64,000 nt of DNA, from assembly GCF_005144585.1 (NCBI RefSeq), contig NZ_SSMQ01000051.1, positions 27,578 to 91,577 on the forward strand, written 5' to 3'. This DNA comes from Polyangium fumosum (GTDB lineage: Bacteria; Myxococcota_A; Polyangia; Polyangiales; Polyangiaceae). The number at the start of each line of letters is the position of its first letter. Within the stretch, counting starts at the first letter, position 1. Shown here piece after piece: positions 16,052 to 26,600 of the stretch. A program made the position numbers and the translations under genes. The notes under the pieces are model-generated. The model made no database searches and was not told the origin of the DNA. It saw only the letters and a list, made by a program, of their open reading frames with translations.

Positions 16052-17719
16052 TCAGCGCTTGCAATTCGGGAAGAACCGAGGGCACGCCTTCGGGCCCGCA
16101 GGCGCCTTCGTGCTCGGGGCGGGTGATTTCGCCTTTGTCGTCGCCGGTGCGCGCGGCGCCGGGGGATCGGCCGGCGGTTTGCCCCCGCGGACGGGCAATG
16201 CGCTCCGTTTGTCCGTGCTCTCGACTTGTGGCGCGGGCCCTGCGTCCGCCGACGACGACGGCGCGGGCTCGGCTTCCGGCAACGACACGGGCGCAGGCGC
16301 CATGTGCGCCCGATCGTCCGGCGCGGGCGGAGGCGAGGGGAGCGCGATCGTCTCCTTCGGCGCGGCCGTGTCCGCGGGCTTTTTCGAGGTCGCCCGCGAC
16401 GCCACCATGAAAATCAAGAACGGCGCCGCGACGAGCAGGAACAAGAGCGCGCCCCGGCGCATCACCTGCCGCTTTCGCCGCTGTTTCAGCGATGCACCAT
16501 CCGCCGGCTCGGTCCCGGCCGTCATGGTGATGGCTCCGACCGTCATCACGGTGCTCGGCGTGGTGCCGTTCCCGGTGGTCGGGGAGACCTGCGTCGTCGC
16601 GGTGAGAATGGCGCTCAAGGACGCATTGCGCCACGGCGCCCGCGGTCCATCGAACCCCGCGGGGCGCAGCTCGTCCCCGTCGGTCGTTGGATTCGTCCCG
16701 GGGGGAAGGATGACCGTGCCATTCAGGGCGACTTCCCCGAGCTGCGTCGGCGCCTCGGCCTCCTCGGGCGTCGTCCCGTCGATCGCAAGCGTGAACTTCT
16801 GCGTCTCCGGCAGGACGTCGGGTCGCGGGAGCGTCGACGGAATGGGCAGCTCGAGCGCCGGATCCACGAAGGAAAGGCTCTCGCGCGCGCCTGCCATGGA
16901 CTCGAGCAGGGCCGCGGCTTCTTGCGCGGACTGGAGACGTTTGGCCCTTTCACGCTGCAAGCATCGGTCGACGAGAGCCGCGAGCCGTGGATCGACGTGA
17001 CGGACGCGGCTCGCGACCGGCGGAATCTCGGCCGTCAGGATTTGCTGAAAGAGGACGTCCACATTGCCCTTGAAGGGCCGCACGCCGGTGAGCATTTCGT
17101 ACAGGACGACGCCCAGCGACCACACATCCGTGCGGAAATCGAGATCCTCGACGCATAACACCTGCTCGGGGCTCATGTACCCCGGCGTGCCGACCATGAC
17201 GCCCGTGACGGTGCGGACGCAGTCCTTCGTATCGAGCTGCTTGGCCACGCCGAAATCGAGGACCTTCACGACGAAGCCGTCGGCGCTCGATTCCCGGTGG
17301 AGAAACACGTTCTCCGGCTTCAGATCGCGGTGAATGATGCGGGCCCCGTGCGCCGCCGCGAGGGCGAGCGCGACGTCCCGGCCGATCCGCGCGGCCTGCT
17401 TGGATGGCAGCCTGCGCTCGCGCTCCAGGAGATCGGCGAGCGTCTCTCCCGAGAGGAGCTGCATGACGAGAAAAGGATCCCCCGCGGACGTCTCACCAGC
17501 GTCGTAGACGTCGACGATATTCGGGTGGGACAAACTCTTGAATGCACGCGCCTCGCGGCTGAGGCGAAGGCGGAGGTCCGCGCTCGGCCGCAGAATCAAC
17601 TTGATGGCGACGCGACGCGCGGTGCGTTCGCTTTGCGCCTCCCACACCGACCCCATCGCCCCCTCGCCGAGTGGACGGACGAGGCGATAGTCACCCCCGA
17701 TGCAGTCTCCGGCTTTCAT
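16052..17719 (-). CDS. Hanks-type Ser/Thr protein kinase, membrane-anchored
   Basis: 555 residues. The kinase domain occupies about 8-270: Gly-loop GEGAMGSVWEA, catalytic Lys in VAIKLIL, HRDLKPEN catalytic loop, DFG in VLDFGVAK, activation segment TGVMVGTPGYMSPEQ. All key residues are present, so it should be active. A long linker leads to one membrane helix near 420-440 (ALLFLLVAAPFLIFMVA), and the external tail is Pro/Ala/Lys-rich and ends CPRFFPNC, with no sensor fold visible. The start ATG at 17717-17719 follows a GGGGGG run; the upstream nine codons look non-coding. It is followed on the same strand by the TPR/PEGA-like and Gly-rich lipoprotein genes, a likely signalling cluster. Substrates unknown. 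Confidence 0.93.
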   Translation of the reverse strand: MKAGDCIGGDYRLVRPLGEGAMGSVWEAQSERTARRVAIKLILRPSADLRLRLSREARAFKSLSHPNIVDVYDAGETSAGDPFLVMQLLSGETLADLLERERRLPSKQAARIGRDVALALAAAHGARIIHRDLKPENVFLHRESSADGFVVKVLDFGVAKQLDTKDCVRTVTGVMVGTPGYMSPEQVLCVEDLDFRTDVWSLGVVLYEMLTGVRPFKGNVDVLFQQILTAEIPPVASRVRHVDPRLAALVDRCLQRERAKRLQSAQEAAALLESMAGARESLSFVDPALELPIPSTLPRPDVLPETQKFTLAIDGTTPEEAEAPTQLGEVALNGTVILPPGTNPTTDGDELRPAGFDGPRAPWRNASLSAILTATTQVSPTTGNGTTPSTVMTVGAITMTAGTEPADGASLKQRRKRQVMRRGALLFLLVAAPFLIFMVASRATSKKPADTAAPKETIALPSPPPAPDDRAHMAPAPVSLPEAEPAPSSSADAGPAPQVESTDKRSALPVRGGKPPADPPAPRAPATTKAKSPAPSTKAPAGPKACPRFFPNCKR

Positions 17720-17810
17720 GACCCCCCCGGCGCGCGATGTTACCACTGGCGGTGAGCAACAACACGGAAAAGCCGAGCGGGCTCCCGTTTTGATCGAGAT
17801 TCGTCCGGGG

Positions 17811-18641
17811 CTAATTCCCCCGGCGCGCCTTGGGACGTGAGCCGCGCGTGCTCACGAAGCTCCACACGGCGACCACGACGACGATCCCCCCGATCACGGC
17901 GGCCGATATCAACAGATTGCGGAGCACGTCCTGCTCCGGATTGCTCTCGAAGGGGAGCACCGGCGCCGCGGGGCCGAGCTTTTCGAGCATTCCCTTCACC
18001 ACCTCGATCGGGATGCCGAAGTTCAAGCTCTGGGCTCGATTCAACGTGCCCACCGCGACGGCGACGACCTCGCCGCGCCTCGTCATGATGGGGGATCCGC
18101 TCGATCCCGGGGAAATCGCGGCCGTGATCTGGATGCCCCACGATTCGAGCTCCGAGGCGCGATCGATTTCCTTGCCCACGCCGCGCTCGCGTTTCGCGGA
18201 GACGATCCCCACCGTCAGCGTGCCCGAGAGCCCCAGCGGGCTGCCGATGACCACGACCTCGTCGCCCGTCGCAATGCCGCTCGAATCGCCGAGCGTGAGC
18301 GCCGGCAGCCCCGCCCCATCCGCTTTCAGAATGGCGATGTCCCGCGCCTCGTCGTCGCCGAGGCGCCCGAGGACGTCGAGCTTCGAGCCGTCGGCGAGCG
18401 CCGCCGTCACCTTCGCGGCGCCGTCCACGACGTGGTGGTTCGTGACGATCCGCCCGTCCGACGAAACGAAAAAGCCCGTCCCCGTCCCGACCGTGTGGCC
18501 CGTCGCGTCCTCCACCGTGAGAAGGACGACCGAGGGCTTCGTGCGCTCCGCGAGCTCGGCGAGCTCACTGCCGGCCGCCCAGGCGAGGGCCGGCGAAAAG
18601 CAGAGCGTCCATGTCATCGCTGCCGCGAGCCGACGAACCAT
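17811..18641 (-). CDS. HtrA/DegP-like trypsin-family serine protease without a PDZ domain
   Basis: 276 residues. After a signal peptide (MVRRLAAAMTWTLCFSPALAWAAG) comes a chymotrypsin-fold domain with His in IVTNHHVVDG (about 69), Asp in DEARDIAI (about 99) and Ser in SPGSSGSP (about 182), so the triad is intact. Unlike DegP there is no PDZ domain; instead one hydrophobic helix (about 242-262, NLLISAAVIGGIVVVVAVW) precedes a short basic tail, implying a membrane-bound periplasmic protease. The start ATG at 18639-18641 was chosen because the signal peptide begins there. It lies 67 bp downstream of the hybrid histidine kinase gene on the same strand, so both may respond to envelope stress; that link is inference. 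Confidence 0.87.
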   Translation of the reverse strand: MVRRLAAAMTWTLCFSPALAWAAGSELAELAERTKPSVVLLTVEDATGHTVGTGTGFFVSSDGRIVTNHHVVDGAAKVTAALADGSKLDVLGRLGDDEARDIAILKADGAGLPALTLGDSSGIATGDEVVVIGSPLGLSGTLTVGIVSAKRERGVGKEIDRASELESWGIQITAAISPGSSGSPIMTRRGEVVAVAVGTLNRAQSLNFGIPIEVVKGMLEKLGPAAPVLPFESNPEQDVLRNLLISAAVIGGIVVVVAVWSFVSTRGSRPKARRGN

Positions 18642-18708
18642 GGCGGGACGGAATGCGAACAGGCTGCGTTTGTCAAGCGTGATTCGCAATCCGCCTTCCC
18701 TTTCGCGC

Positions 18709-21339
18709 TCAGGCCGAACGACGCACGGGCCTCCGCGCGACGGCCCGCGGGCGTTCGCGGCGCATGTCCGCAACGGAGGAAAGGACACGTTCGAGCTCCG
18801 CGGGATCCATCGGCTTCGTCATGTGGGCATCGAATCCTGCGGCGAGCGTGCGGCGGCGATCCTCCGCGCCGCCGTATCCGGTCTGCGCGATGAGGTAGCT
18901 GCCCGCCGTCGCCGGGAGCGCCCGGAGCGCGCGGGCCACCGCGAACCCATCCATGTCCGGCAGGCCGAGATCACAGAGCACCACGTCGGGGCGCAGCCGC
19001 TTTGCCACCTCGATTCCCTCGGGGCCCGTGTACGCCACCTCGGCGCGATAGCCGAGGAGCACGAGCAGGTTCTGCAGGATGTCGGCGGTGTCGTGGTTGT
19101 CTTCGATGACGAGGATCCGCAAAGGGCCCTCGGTTTGTCGGGGCGCCGGGGCTGAGGGCGCCGGGGCTGCGAGCGCGGCCTCCGCCGAGAGCGGGAGCCG
19201 CACGCGGAGCGTCGAGCCTTTCCCCGGCCCCGCGCTCTCGGCCTCGACGTCTCCGCCGTGCAATTCGACGAGCCCCTTGACCACGGCGAGCCCGAGCCCG
19301 AGCCCGCCGCGCGATCGATCGAGGCTCCGATCCGCCTGGCTGAAGGTCTCGAAGAGCCGCCCGAGCATGGCCGCATCCATTCCGATCCCGGTATCGCTGA
19401 CCGTGATGCTGACCAGGTTCGTCGGTGGGTCCTCGTCCACCCGCACCTCGATCCGCCCGCCCGCGTCCGTGAATTTGACCGCGTTGTGCAGCAGATTGCC
19501 GACGACCTGCGAGAGCCGGGTGGGATCTCCCTCCACCCAGCGGGGCTCCTCCGGCACGGAGAGCGAGAGCGCGAGGCCATTGCCCGACACGATGGACGCG
19601 TAATCGTGGACGACGTCGCGGACGATCTGCACGACGTCACAAGGCTCTTGGCGCAGCTCCATCTTGCCGCGGGTGATGCGCGAGACGTCGAGGAGATCGT
19701 CGATCATCCGGGCCATGTGCGCGACCTGCCGCTCGATCATGGCGAGCGTCTGGCGCGCCTCCGGCGAACGGCCGGCCTGCATGTCGAGGACCTTCACGGC
19801 CGTACGAATGGGGGCCAGGGGATTTCGGAGCTCGTGCCCGAGCATGGCCAGAAACTCGTCTTTGCGGCGATCGGCCTCCTCGAGCGCGAGCCCCGCCTCG
19901 CGCAGCGCGCGCTCGGTTTGCTTCAGCCGGGTGACCTCTTGCACCATGACGTTGACGGCCTGCACCAGGCCCGCCGGGTCCTTGATCGGCACGTAGCTCG
20001 AAATCCAATCCCGCAGGACCCCAGGCTGCGCGGGGGTCTCCATTCGATACTCGTGGTCCATCGAGCTCTCGCCGGTCTCGAAGACGCGACGGAGCAAGGG
20101 CTCGATGGACTCCGGCAAGCCAGGCACGACCTCCCCGAGCGTGCGGCCGATGTGGGCGGCGACGGAGGCGCCATTGTAGCGGGCCAGCGTCTCGTTGATG
20201 TTCACGTACCGGAGCTCGGTGTCGAGGACACAGAGGCCCGCGGGCGAGGTCTTGTACACGCTCTGGAGCTCGGCGAGGTGGCGCTGCGCGGCTCGCTCGC
20301 TCTCCTTGAGCCTGTGGAGCAGCTCGCCGCGATCGATGACGGCGGCCACCTGATCGCTGAGCGTCTGCATGAGCCGGAGCTCGTCGTCCGAGTACCGGGG
20401 GCGCCGGCTCGTCGCGAAGGCCAGCGTGCCGAGCACGCGGCCGTGGGCGATGAGCGGATACCCTGCGTAGACCTGCGCGCCGACCGCCTTGAGCGGGTCG
20501 GATCCGTGGAACGTGGAATGCTGGAGGTCTTCGAGGATGAGGGGCTTGCCCGTCTCGGCCACCGCGCCGCAGAGGAGCTCGCCGAAATGGAGCACATGGT
20601 ATCGCTTGCGCTGCTCGTCCGTGAGCCCCCCGCTCGATTCGAGTTCGAGCGTCTTCGGCGTGGGCCCCTTCATGTAATTGAAATAAAGCTCCACGCCGAG
20701 CCCGGCGCCGAGCTCGGCGAACATCGGCCCGAGCAGCTCCCCGGGCTCGTCGCTGAGGACGAGGCGCCCGGCGGCCTTGGCGAGCAGGCCGAGGTGCGTG
20801 TTTTGGGCCTCCAGGGCCTCCTGCATGCGCCTCCGTTCGGCGACCTCCTGCGCGCTCTGCTCTGCGACCTTGCGAAGCCGCTCGGCCGCGCGCCGCCATT
20901 GCACGCCGAACGCCGTCGTGACCCAGAGGACCACCACGCTGGCCACGCGGCCCGTGGCATCGACCCACGGCGGAACGACGGGCGTCCCCGTGGTGAGAAA
21001 GAAGCCGAGCGTCGTGAGGATTGTGCATCCCCCGACGACGACGAGCGTCGCGCCGCGACGGGGGAGCCACACGGCGAGGGAGACGGGCACGACGTATCCG
21101 TAGGGAAACATGAATCCCAGGGGTGTCGTGATATCCAGAAGGAAGAGGCCGACCATGAGCACCCCGAGGACGAGCGGACGCACCACGGCCATCCCCGCGA
21201 AATGGCGCCGCCGGGCCATCTCGTCCTTCGCCTCGGCGGCAGGCAGCCGGTCTCCCGATAGGATCTCCACAGCGTGCTGGCGGCGCCTCCATCGCACGGC
21301 GCATGCATCCCCTTTGGGACGATAAGATGCGTGACACAT
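18709..21339 (-). CDS. Hybrid sensor histidine kinase with MASE-like membrane part, GAF, PAS and receiver domains
   Basis: 876 residues. Order: four or more membrane helices (about 50-165), GAF (about 195-340), PAS (about 365-475), HisKA with the phospho-His in AMLGHELRNPLAP near 502, HATPase with SDTGIGMD and GLGLGLAVVKG, and a C-terminal receiver with the phospho-Asp in VVLCDLGLP near 789 and the conserved Lys in MTKP. All catalytic residues are visible, so both autophosphorylation and internal phosphotransfer are expected. The start is uncertain: a second ATG at 21219 (MARRRHFAG) would remove 40 residues without known domain and has a slightly better ribosome site. It is divergent from glgX and upstream of the HtrA-like protease. 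The signal is unknown. Confidence 0.92.
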   Translation of the reverse strand: MCHASYRPKGDACAVRWRRRQHAVEILSGDRLPAAEAKDEMARRRHFAGMAVVRPLVLGVLMVGLFLLDITTPLGFMFPYGYVVPVSLAVWLPRRGATLVVVGGCTILTTLGFFLTTGTPVVPPWVDATGRVASVVVLWVTTAFGVQWRRAAERLRKVAEQSAQEVAERRRMQEALEAQNTHLGLLAKAAGRLVLSDEPGELLGPMFAELGAGLGVELYFNYMKGPTPKTLELESSGGLTDEQRKRYHVLHFGELLCGAVAETGKPLILEDLQHSTFHGSDPLKAVGAQVYAGYPLIAHGRVLGTLAFATSRRPRYSDDELRLMQTLSDQVAAVIDRGELLHRLKESERAAQRHLAELQSVYKTSPAGLCVLDTELRYVNINETLARYNGASVAAHIGRTLGEVVPGLPESIEPLLRRVFETGESSMDHEYRMETPAQPGVLRDWISSYVPIKDPAGLVQAVNVMVQEVTRLKQTERALREAGLALEEADRRKDEFLAMLGHELRNPLAPIRTAVKVLDMQAGRSPEARQTLAMIERQVAHMARMIDDLLDVSRITRGKMELRQEPCDVVQIVRDVVHDYASIVSGNGLALSLSVPEEPRWVEGDPTRLSQVVGNLLHNAVKFTDAGGRIEVRVDEDPPTNLVSITVSDTGIGMDAAMLGRLFETFSQADRSLDRSRGGLGLGLAVVKGLVELHGGDVEAESAGPGKGSTLRVRLPLSAEAALAAPAPSAPAPRQTEGPLRILVIEDNHDTADILQNLLVLLGYRAEVAYTGPEGIEVAKRLRPDVVLCDLGLPDMDGFAVARALRALPATAGSYLIAQTGYGGAEDRRRTLAAGFDAHMTKPMDPAELERVLSSVADMRRERPRAVARRPVRRSA

Positions 21340-21482
21340 CGTCCTTCGTCGAGCCGTGAGGCGAGCCGGGCTGGGCTTGCCAAACCAATCGCTCGTGCGG
21401 GCTCACCCGGACGAGGATGAAGGAATTCCCCGAAGGCGCTCGGGATACCGTATTCCAGCGTGGATGCTATGGACAGGACTCC

Positions 21483-23645
21483 ATGCCCGCACGCTTCTGG
21501 CCCGGTCGCGAGTACCCCTTGGGATCCTTCTACGACGGATTCGGCGTCAACTTCGCCGTCTTCTCGGAGAACGCCGAGCGGGTCGAGCTTTGCCTCTTCG
21601 AGAGGCCCGACGACCGGTCCGAGCGGGACAGGATCGTCCTTTCGGAGCGGACCGCGCACGTCTTCCACGGTTATGTCCCGGCGCTGCGCCCGGGACAACT
21701 GTATGGATATCGCGTCCATGGCCCGTACGACCCGACGCGGGGCTTCCGGTTCAATCCGCACAAGCTCTTGTGCGATCCGTATGCTCAGGCCGTCGCCAAT
21801 GAGGTCGACTGGCGGGCGCCGATGTTCCCCTACAAGCTCGGCCACCCCGACGAGGATCTCGCCATGTGCGAGGAGGACAATGCGTGGGGCGCGCCGAAGG
21901 CCGTCGTCGTCGACAACGTCTTCGACTGGGAGAACGACAAACACCCGCGGACGCCCTGGCGCGACACGGTGATCTACGAGCTCCACGTCAAGGGTTTTAC
22001 GGTGCGGCACCCCGACATCCCGGATTCGCTCCGGGGCACGTACGCGGCGCTCGCCTCCGAGCCGGTGATCACCTACCTGAAGAAGCTCGGCGTCACCGCC
22101 GTCGAGCTTCTCCCCGTGCACGAGATGGTCGACGATCAGATGCTCGTCCACCGGGGGCACCGGAACTACTGGGGGTACAATACGCTCTCGTATTTCGCGC
22201 CGGCGGGCCGGTATGCCTCGATGGGCCGGAGGGGCGAGCAGGTCGCCGAGTTCAAGCGGATGGTGAAGACGCTCCACGCGGCCGGGATCGAGGTCATCCT
22301 CGACGTCGTCTACAACCACACCGCCGAGGGCAACCACCTCGGGCCGATGCTCTGCTACGAGGGCATCGACAACCCCACGTATTATCGCCTCGTCCCCGGG
22401 GACCCGCGGTATTACATGGATTATACGGGCACGGGGAACTCGCTCAACATGCGGCACCCGCAGACGCTCAAGCTCGTCATGGACAGCTTGCGGTACTGGG
22501 TGACGGAGATGCACGTCGACGGCTTCCGCTTCGATCTCGCCTCCACGCTTGCGCGCGAGCTCCACGACGTCGACCGGCTGAGCGCGTTTTTCGACATCAT
22601 CCACCAGGATCCAATCCTCTCGCGGGTCAAGCTCATCGCCGAGCCCTGGGACGTCGGCGAGGGCGGGTATCAGGTGGGCAATTTTCCGGTCTTGTGGACC
22701 GAGTGGAATGGTCGGTATCGCGACGCCGTGCGCCGCTACTGGAAGGGCGACGCCGCGGTCACGGCCGAGCTCGGGTATCGGCTCACCGGGTCGAGTGATC
22801 TGTACGAGGGTGGCGGGCGGCGGCCCACCGCGAGCATCAATTTCGTCACGGCCCACGACGGATTCACGCTGCGCGACCTCGTCACGTACGACCACAAGCA
22901 CAACGAGGCGAACGGCGAGGAGAACCGCGACGGCGCGGACAACAACGAGAGCTGGAACCACGGCGTCGAAGGCGAGAGTGATGACCCGGCCCTCGTGGCC
23001 TTGCGTGATCGGCAGATGCGGAATTTCTTCACGACCCTGATGATCTCGCAGGGCGTGCCGATGATCTGCGGCGGCGACGAGCTCGCCCGGACCCAGCGCG
23101 GGAACAACAATGCCTATTGCCAGGACAACGAGATGTCCTGGCACGACTGGGAGATCTCGGCCCGGCAGCGATCGATGCTGGAGTTCGTCCGGCGCCTCTC
23201 GGCGTTCCGGCACGAGCAGCCCGTGCTGCACCGAAAGAAGTTTTTCTCGGGCGGCTACGTTCGCGGCAGCGAGATGAAAGACATCGTCTGGTTCCGACCG
23301 GACGGCCGGGAGATGTGCGCCGAGGACTGGCAAAACCCGCACGGGCGGGCCCTCCAGATGTTCCTCAACGGCGACGCCATTCCCTCGACCGACGTGCACG
23401 GCGAGCCCATCGTGGGGGACACGCTGCTCGTCCTCTGCAATGCGCACCACGAGCCCATGCCCTTCGTCCTCCCGGCCATCGAGTGGGGCGAGCGCTGGGA
23501 GGTCGTCATCGATACCCGCACCGCGGCGGCGCCCGAGATTGGCCTGCCGACCGGGGCGGGGGAGCCATACGCCCTCGAGTCGCGCTCGATGGCGGTGCTC
23601 CGCCTTTGCCGCAAGCAAGAGCCCGGCGCGAAGAGCGTGATCTGA
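21483..23645 (+). CDS. glgX: Glycogen debranching enzyme (isoamylase-type GlgX)
   Basis: 720 residues, normal for GlgX. It hydrolyses alpha-1,6 branch linkages of glycogen limit dextrins in the cytoplasm. An N-terminal CBM48-type domain (FWPGREYPLGSFYDGFGVNF) is followed by a GH13 barrel with the nucleophile Asp in VDGFRFDLA, the acid Glu in LIAEPWDVGEGGY and the transition-state Asp in FVTAHDGFTLRDLV. I started at the ATG at 21483 because family members begin at the RFWPG motif; an ATG at 21417 would add 22 residues. It opens a run of three carbohydrate genes: debranched maltodextrins are the substrates of the next two enzymes, so the operon turns glycogen into trehalose. Confidence 0.95.
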   Translation: MPARFWPGREYPLGSFYDGFGVNFAVFSENAERVELCLFERPDDRSERDRIVLSERTAHVFHGYVPALRPGQLYGYRVHGPYDPTRGFRFNPHKLLCDPYAQAVANEVDWRAPMFPYKLGHPDEDLAMCEEDNAWGAPKAVVVDNVFDWENDKHPRTPWRDTVIYELHVKGFTVRHPDIPDSLRGTYAALASEPVITYLKKLGVTAVELLPVHEMVDDQMLVHRGHRNYWGYNTLSYFAPAGRYASMGRRGEQVAEFKRMVKTLHAAGIEVILDVVYNHTAEGNHLGPMLCYEGIDNPTYYRLVPGDPRYYMDYTGTGNSLNMRHPQTLKLVMDSLRYWVTEMHVDGFRFDLASTLARELHDVDRLSAFFDIIHQDPILSRVKLIAEPWDVGEGGYQVGNFPVLWTEWNGRYRDAVRRYWKGDAAVTAELGYRLTGSSDLYEGGGRRPTASINFVTAHDGFTLRDLVTYDHKHNEANGEENRDGADNNESWNHGVEGESDDPALVALRDRQMRNFFTTLMISQGVPMICGGDELARTQRGNNNAYCQDNEMSWHDWEISARQRSMLEFVRRLSAFRHEQPVLHRKKFFSGGYVRGSEMKDIVWFRPDGREMCAEDWQNPHGRALQMFLNGDAIPSTDVHGEPIVGDTLLVLCNAHHEPMPFVLPAIEWGERWEVVIDTRTAAAPEIGLPTGAGEPYALESRSMAVLRLCRKQEPGAKSVI

Positions 23646-23655
23646 GGGATGACCC

Positions 23656-26600
23656 ATGATGCAGATGGATGCGACCGACAAGGCACCCGCACCGGGCCCG
23701 AAGGCCGCCGGAGCGGACCCGGCCGAGGGGCTTTACGAGACGATCCTCGTGGGCGCGCGCGTGCCCGGGGCGACCTATCGTGTCCAGTTGAACCACGCGT
23801 TCACGTTCCAGGACGCCGCGGCCATCGTGGAGTACCTCGACCTGCTCGGGGTGACGGATCTCTATGCATCACCCTTCTTCAAGGCGCGGCCGGGCAGCAT
23901 GCACGGCTACGACCTCGTCGATCACAACAGCCTGAATCCCGAGATCGGCACCAGCGCCGATTTCGACGCGCTTCATGCGCGGCTCGTGGCCCGCGGCATG
24001 GGGCTGCTCCTCGATTTCGTGCCGAACCACATGGGGGTCCACACGGCGGAGAACGCCTGGTGGATGGACGTGCTCGAAAATGGGCCGAGCTCGCTCTACG
24101 CGCCGTTTTTCGACATCGACTGGAACCCGCTGAAGAGCGAGCTCGAGCGGCGGGTGCTCCTGCCGGTGCTCGGCGAGCATTACGGCAAGGTGCTGGAGAA
24201 CGGCGATCTCCAGCTCTCGTTCGAGCACGGCGCGTTTTTCGTGCGTTGTTATGGCAATCCGCTGCCGCTCTCTCCGCGGACGTTCCCGCTCATCCTGGAG
24301 CCGATCGTGCCGTCGCTCGCGCACGCGCTCGGCGAGGAGGATGATGCGGTGCTCGAGCTCATGAGCATCCTCACGGGCCTCGGGCACCTGCCGCCGCAGG
24401 GCGAGACGCATCGATCGAAGGTGATCGAGCGCCGGCGCGAAAAGGAGATCCTCAAGCGGCGGCTCGCGGCCGTCGTCGCCGAGTCGCCCGCGGTCGCGCG
24501 GGCCATCGAGGAGCGGATCCGCGTGATGAACGGGCAAAAGGGTGATCCGCGGAGCTTCGACGCGCTCGACGCGCTCCTCGAAAACCAGGCCTACCGGCTG
24601 AGCTACTGGCGCGTGGCCGCGGAGGAGATCAACTACCGGCGTTTCTTCGACATCAACGATCTCGGGGCGATCCGCATGGAAAACCCCGTGGTCTTCGAGG
24701 AGGCGCACCGGCTCCTGTTCCAGCTCATGGACGAAGGAAAGGTCACGGGCCTCCGGATCGATCACCCGGACGGCCTATGGGCGCCCTCCACGTATTTCTG
24801 TCGGCTCCAGCGCACGTTTTTTCTTCACCGCATCCGGCGCGAGCTCGCCGGGGCCGAGGACGGCAAGGGCGCGGCGGCGGCGTTGCAATCGCTCCTCCTG
24901 AGCCGCTTCGATCGCGACGCCGAAAAACGCCCGGAGGATCCGCCGCGGCCCCTTTACATCGCCGTGGAGAAGATCCTCTCGCGCAGCGAGGAGCTGCCGC
25001 GCGATTGGGCGGTCCAGGGGACGAGCGGCTACGATTTTACCGCGCTCGCCTCCGCGCTCTTCGTGGATCGGAGCGCCGAGCGGACGATCACGTCCATTTA
25101 CGAGGGGTTCACGGGGCTCCACCTCGATTTCGGGACGCTCGCCTACCAGAAGAAGAAGGTCATCCTGGAGAGCTCGCTCGCGAGCGAGCTCAACGTCCTC
25201 GCGAGCGCGCTGAACCGCATCTCCGAGCGGGATCGGCATACCCGCGATTTCACGCTCGGCACGCTCACGGACGCGCTGCGCGAGGTCATCGCGTGTTTCC
25301 CGGTGTACCGGACCTACCTCCACGAGGGCACGACGAGCGTGGCGCCGCGCGACGCCGCGGCCATTCGCGCGGCCTTGCGGGCGGCGCGCCGGCGCAATCC
25401 CACGACGGACGCCTCGGTGTACACGTTCCTCGGCGGGATCCTCCTCCTCGAACGCCCGCCACACCTCGCCGAGCAGGAGCTCGCGAGCCGCCGTGATTTC
25501 GTGATGCGCTTCCAGCAGCTCACGGGCCCCGTGACCGCGAAGGGATTGGAGGACACGGCGTTTTACGTGTACAACCGCCTCGTCTCGCTCAACGAGGTCG
25601 GCGGTGAGCCGGAGCGGTTCGGGATCGGCGTGGACGAGCTGCACCGCGGGAACGAGGCCCGAAAGCGGCTCTGGCCTTCGTCGATGCTCACCACCACGAC
25701 ACACGACACGAAGCGGAGCGAGGACGTCCGCGCCCGGATCCACGTGCTCTCCGAGCTGCCCTCGGACTGGGCGGGCACCTTGTATCGCCTGGCCGAGGCG
25801 ACCGCGCCGTTCCGCGAGGAGCTCGAAGGGATCTTCGCGCCCGATCGCAATGAAGAGTACCTGTATTACCAGACCTTGCTCGGGACGTGGCCGTTCGGCG
25901 CCGAATCGGCCTCGCCCGTGTACGTCGAGCGGCTCGTCGACTACATGCGCAAGGCCACGAAGGAGGCGAAGGTCAATACCTCGTGGATCAACGCGGATCC
26001 CACGTACGACGCGGCCGTCGAGCATTTCGTCCGCAAGACGCTCTCGGACGGGCCCGAGACGCGCGCGTTCCGCGACGCGCTGCTCCCGCTCGCGCGCACC
26101 GTGGCCTTCCACGGCATGTGGGGCTCGCTCGCGCAGCTCCTCCTCAAGCTCACGTCGCCCGGCGTGCCGGACATTTATCAAGGCAATGAGCTCTGGGATT
26201 TCAGCCTGGTCGACCCGGACAACCGAAGGCCCGTCGATTTCGGGGTTCGCCGGCAGATCCTCGTGGACATCGAGGCGCAGCGGCGCGCGCCCGAATCCAG
26301 GGCGGCGCTCGCGCGGGCGCTCGTCGCGCATGCGAGCGACGGCCGCATCAAGCTCTACGTCACGCGGGTCGCCCTCGAAGCACGGCGAACGGCGCGGGCG
26401 CTCTTCGGTCCGGAGGGCGCTTACGTGCCGCTCGGGGTCTCGGGGCCCCTCAAGGACCACGTGGTGGCGTTCGCGCGGCGGACCCGGGACCAGGAGATCC
26501 TCGTCGTGACGCCGCGCCTCACCGCGCGGCTCTCGAATGGGCGGAGCGAGCCGCCGATCGGCGCCGTATGGGGTGACACCACGCTCTGCATTGATCCTCC

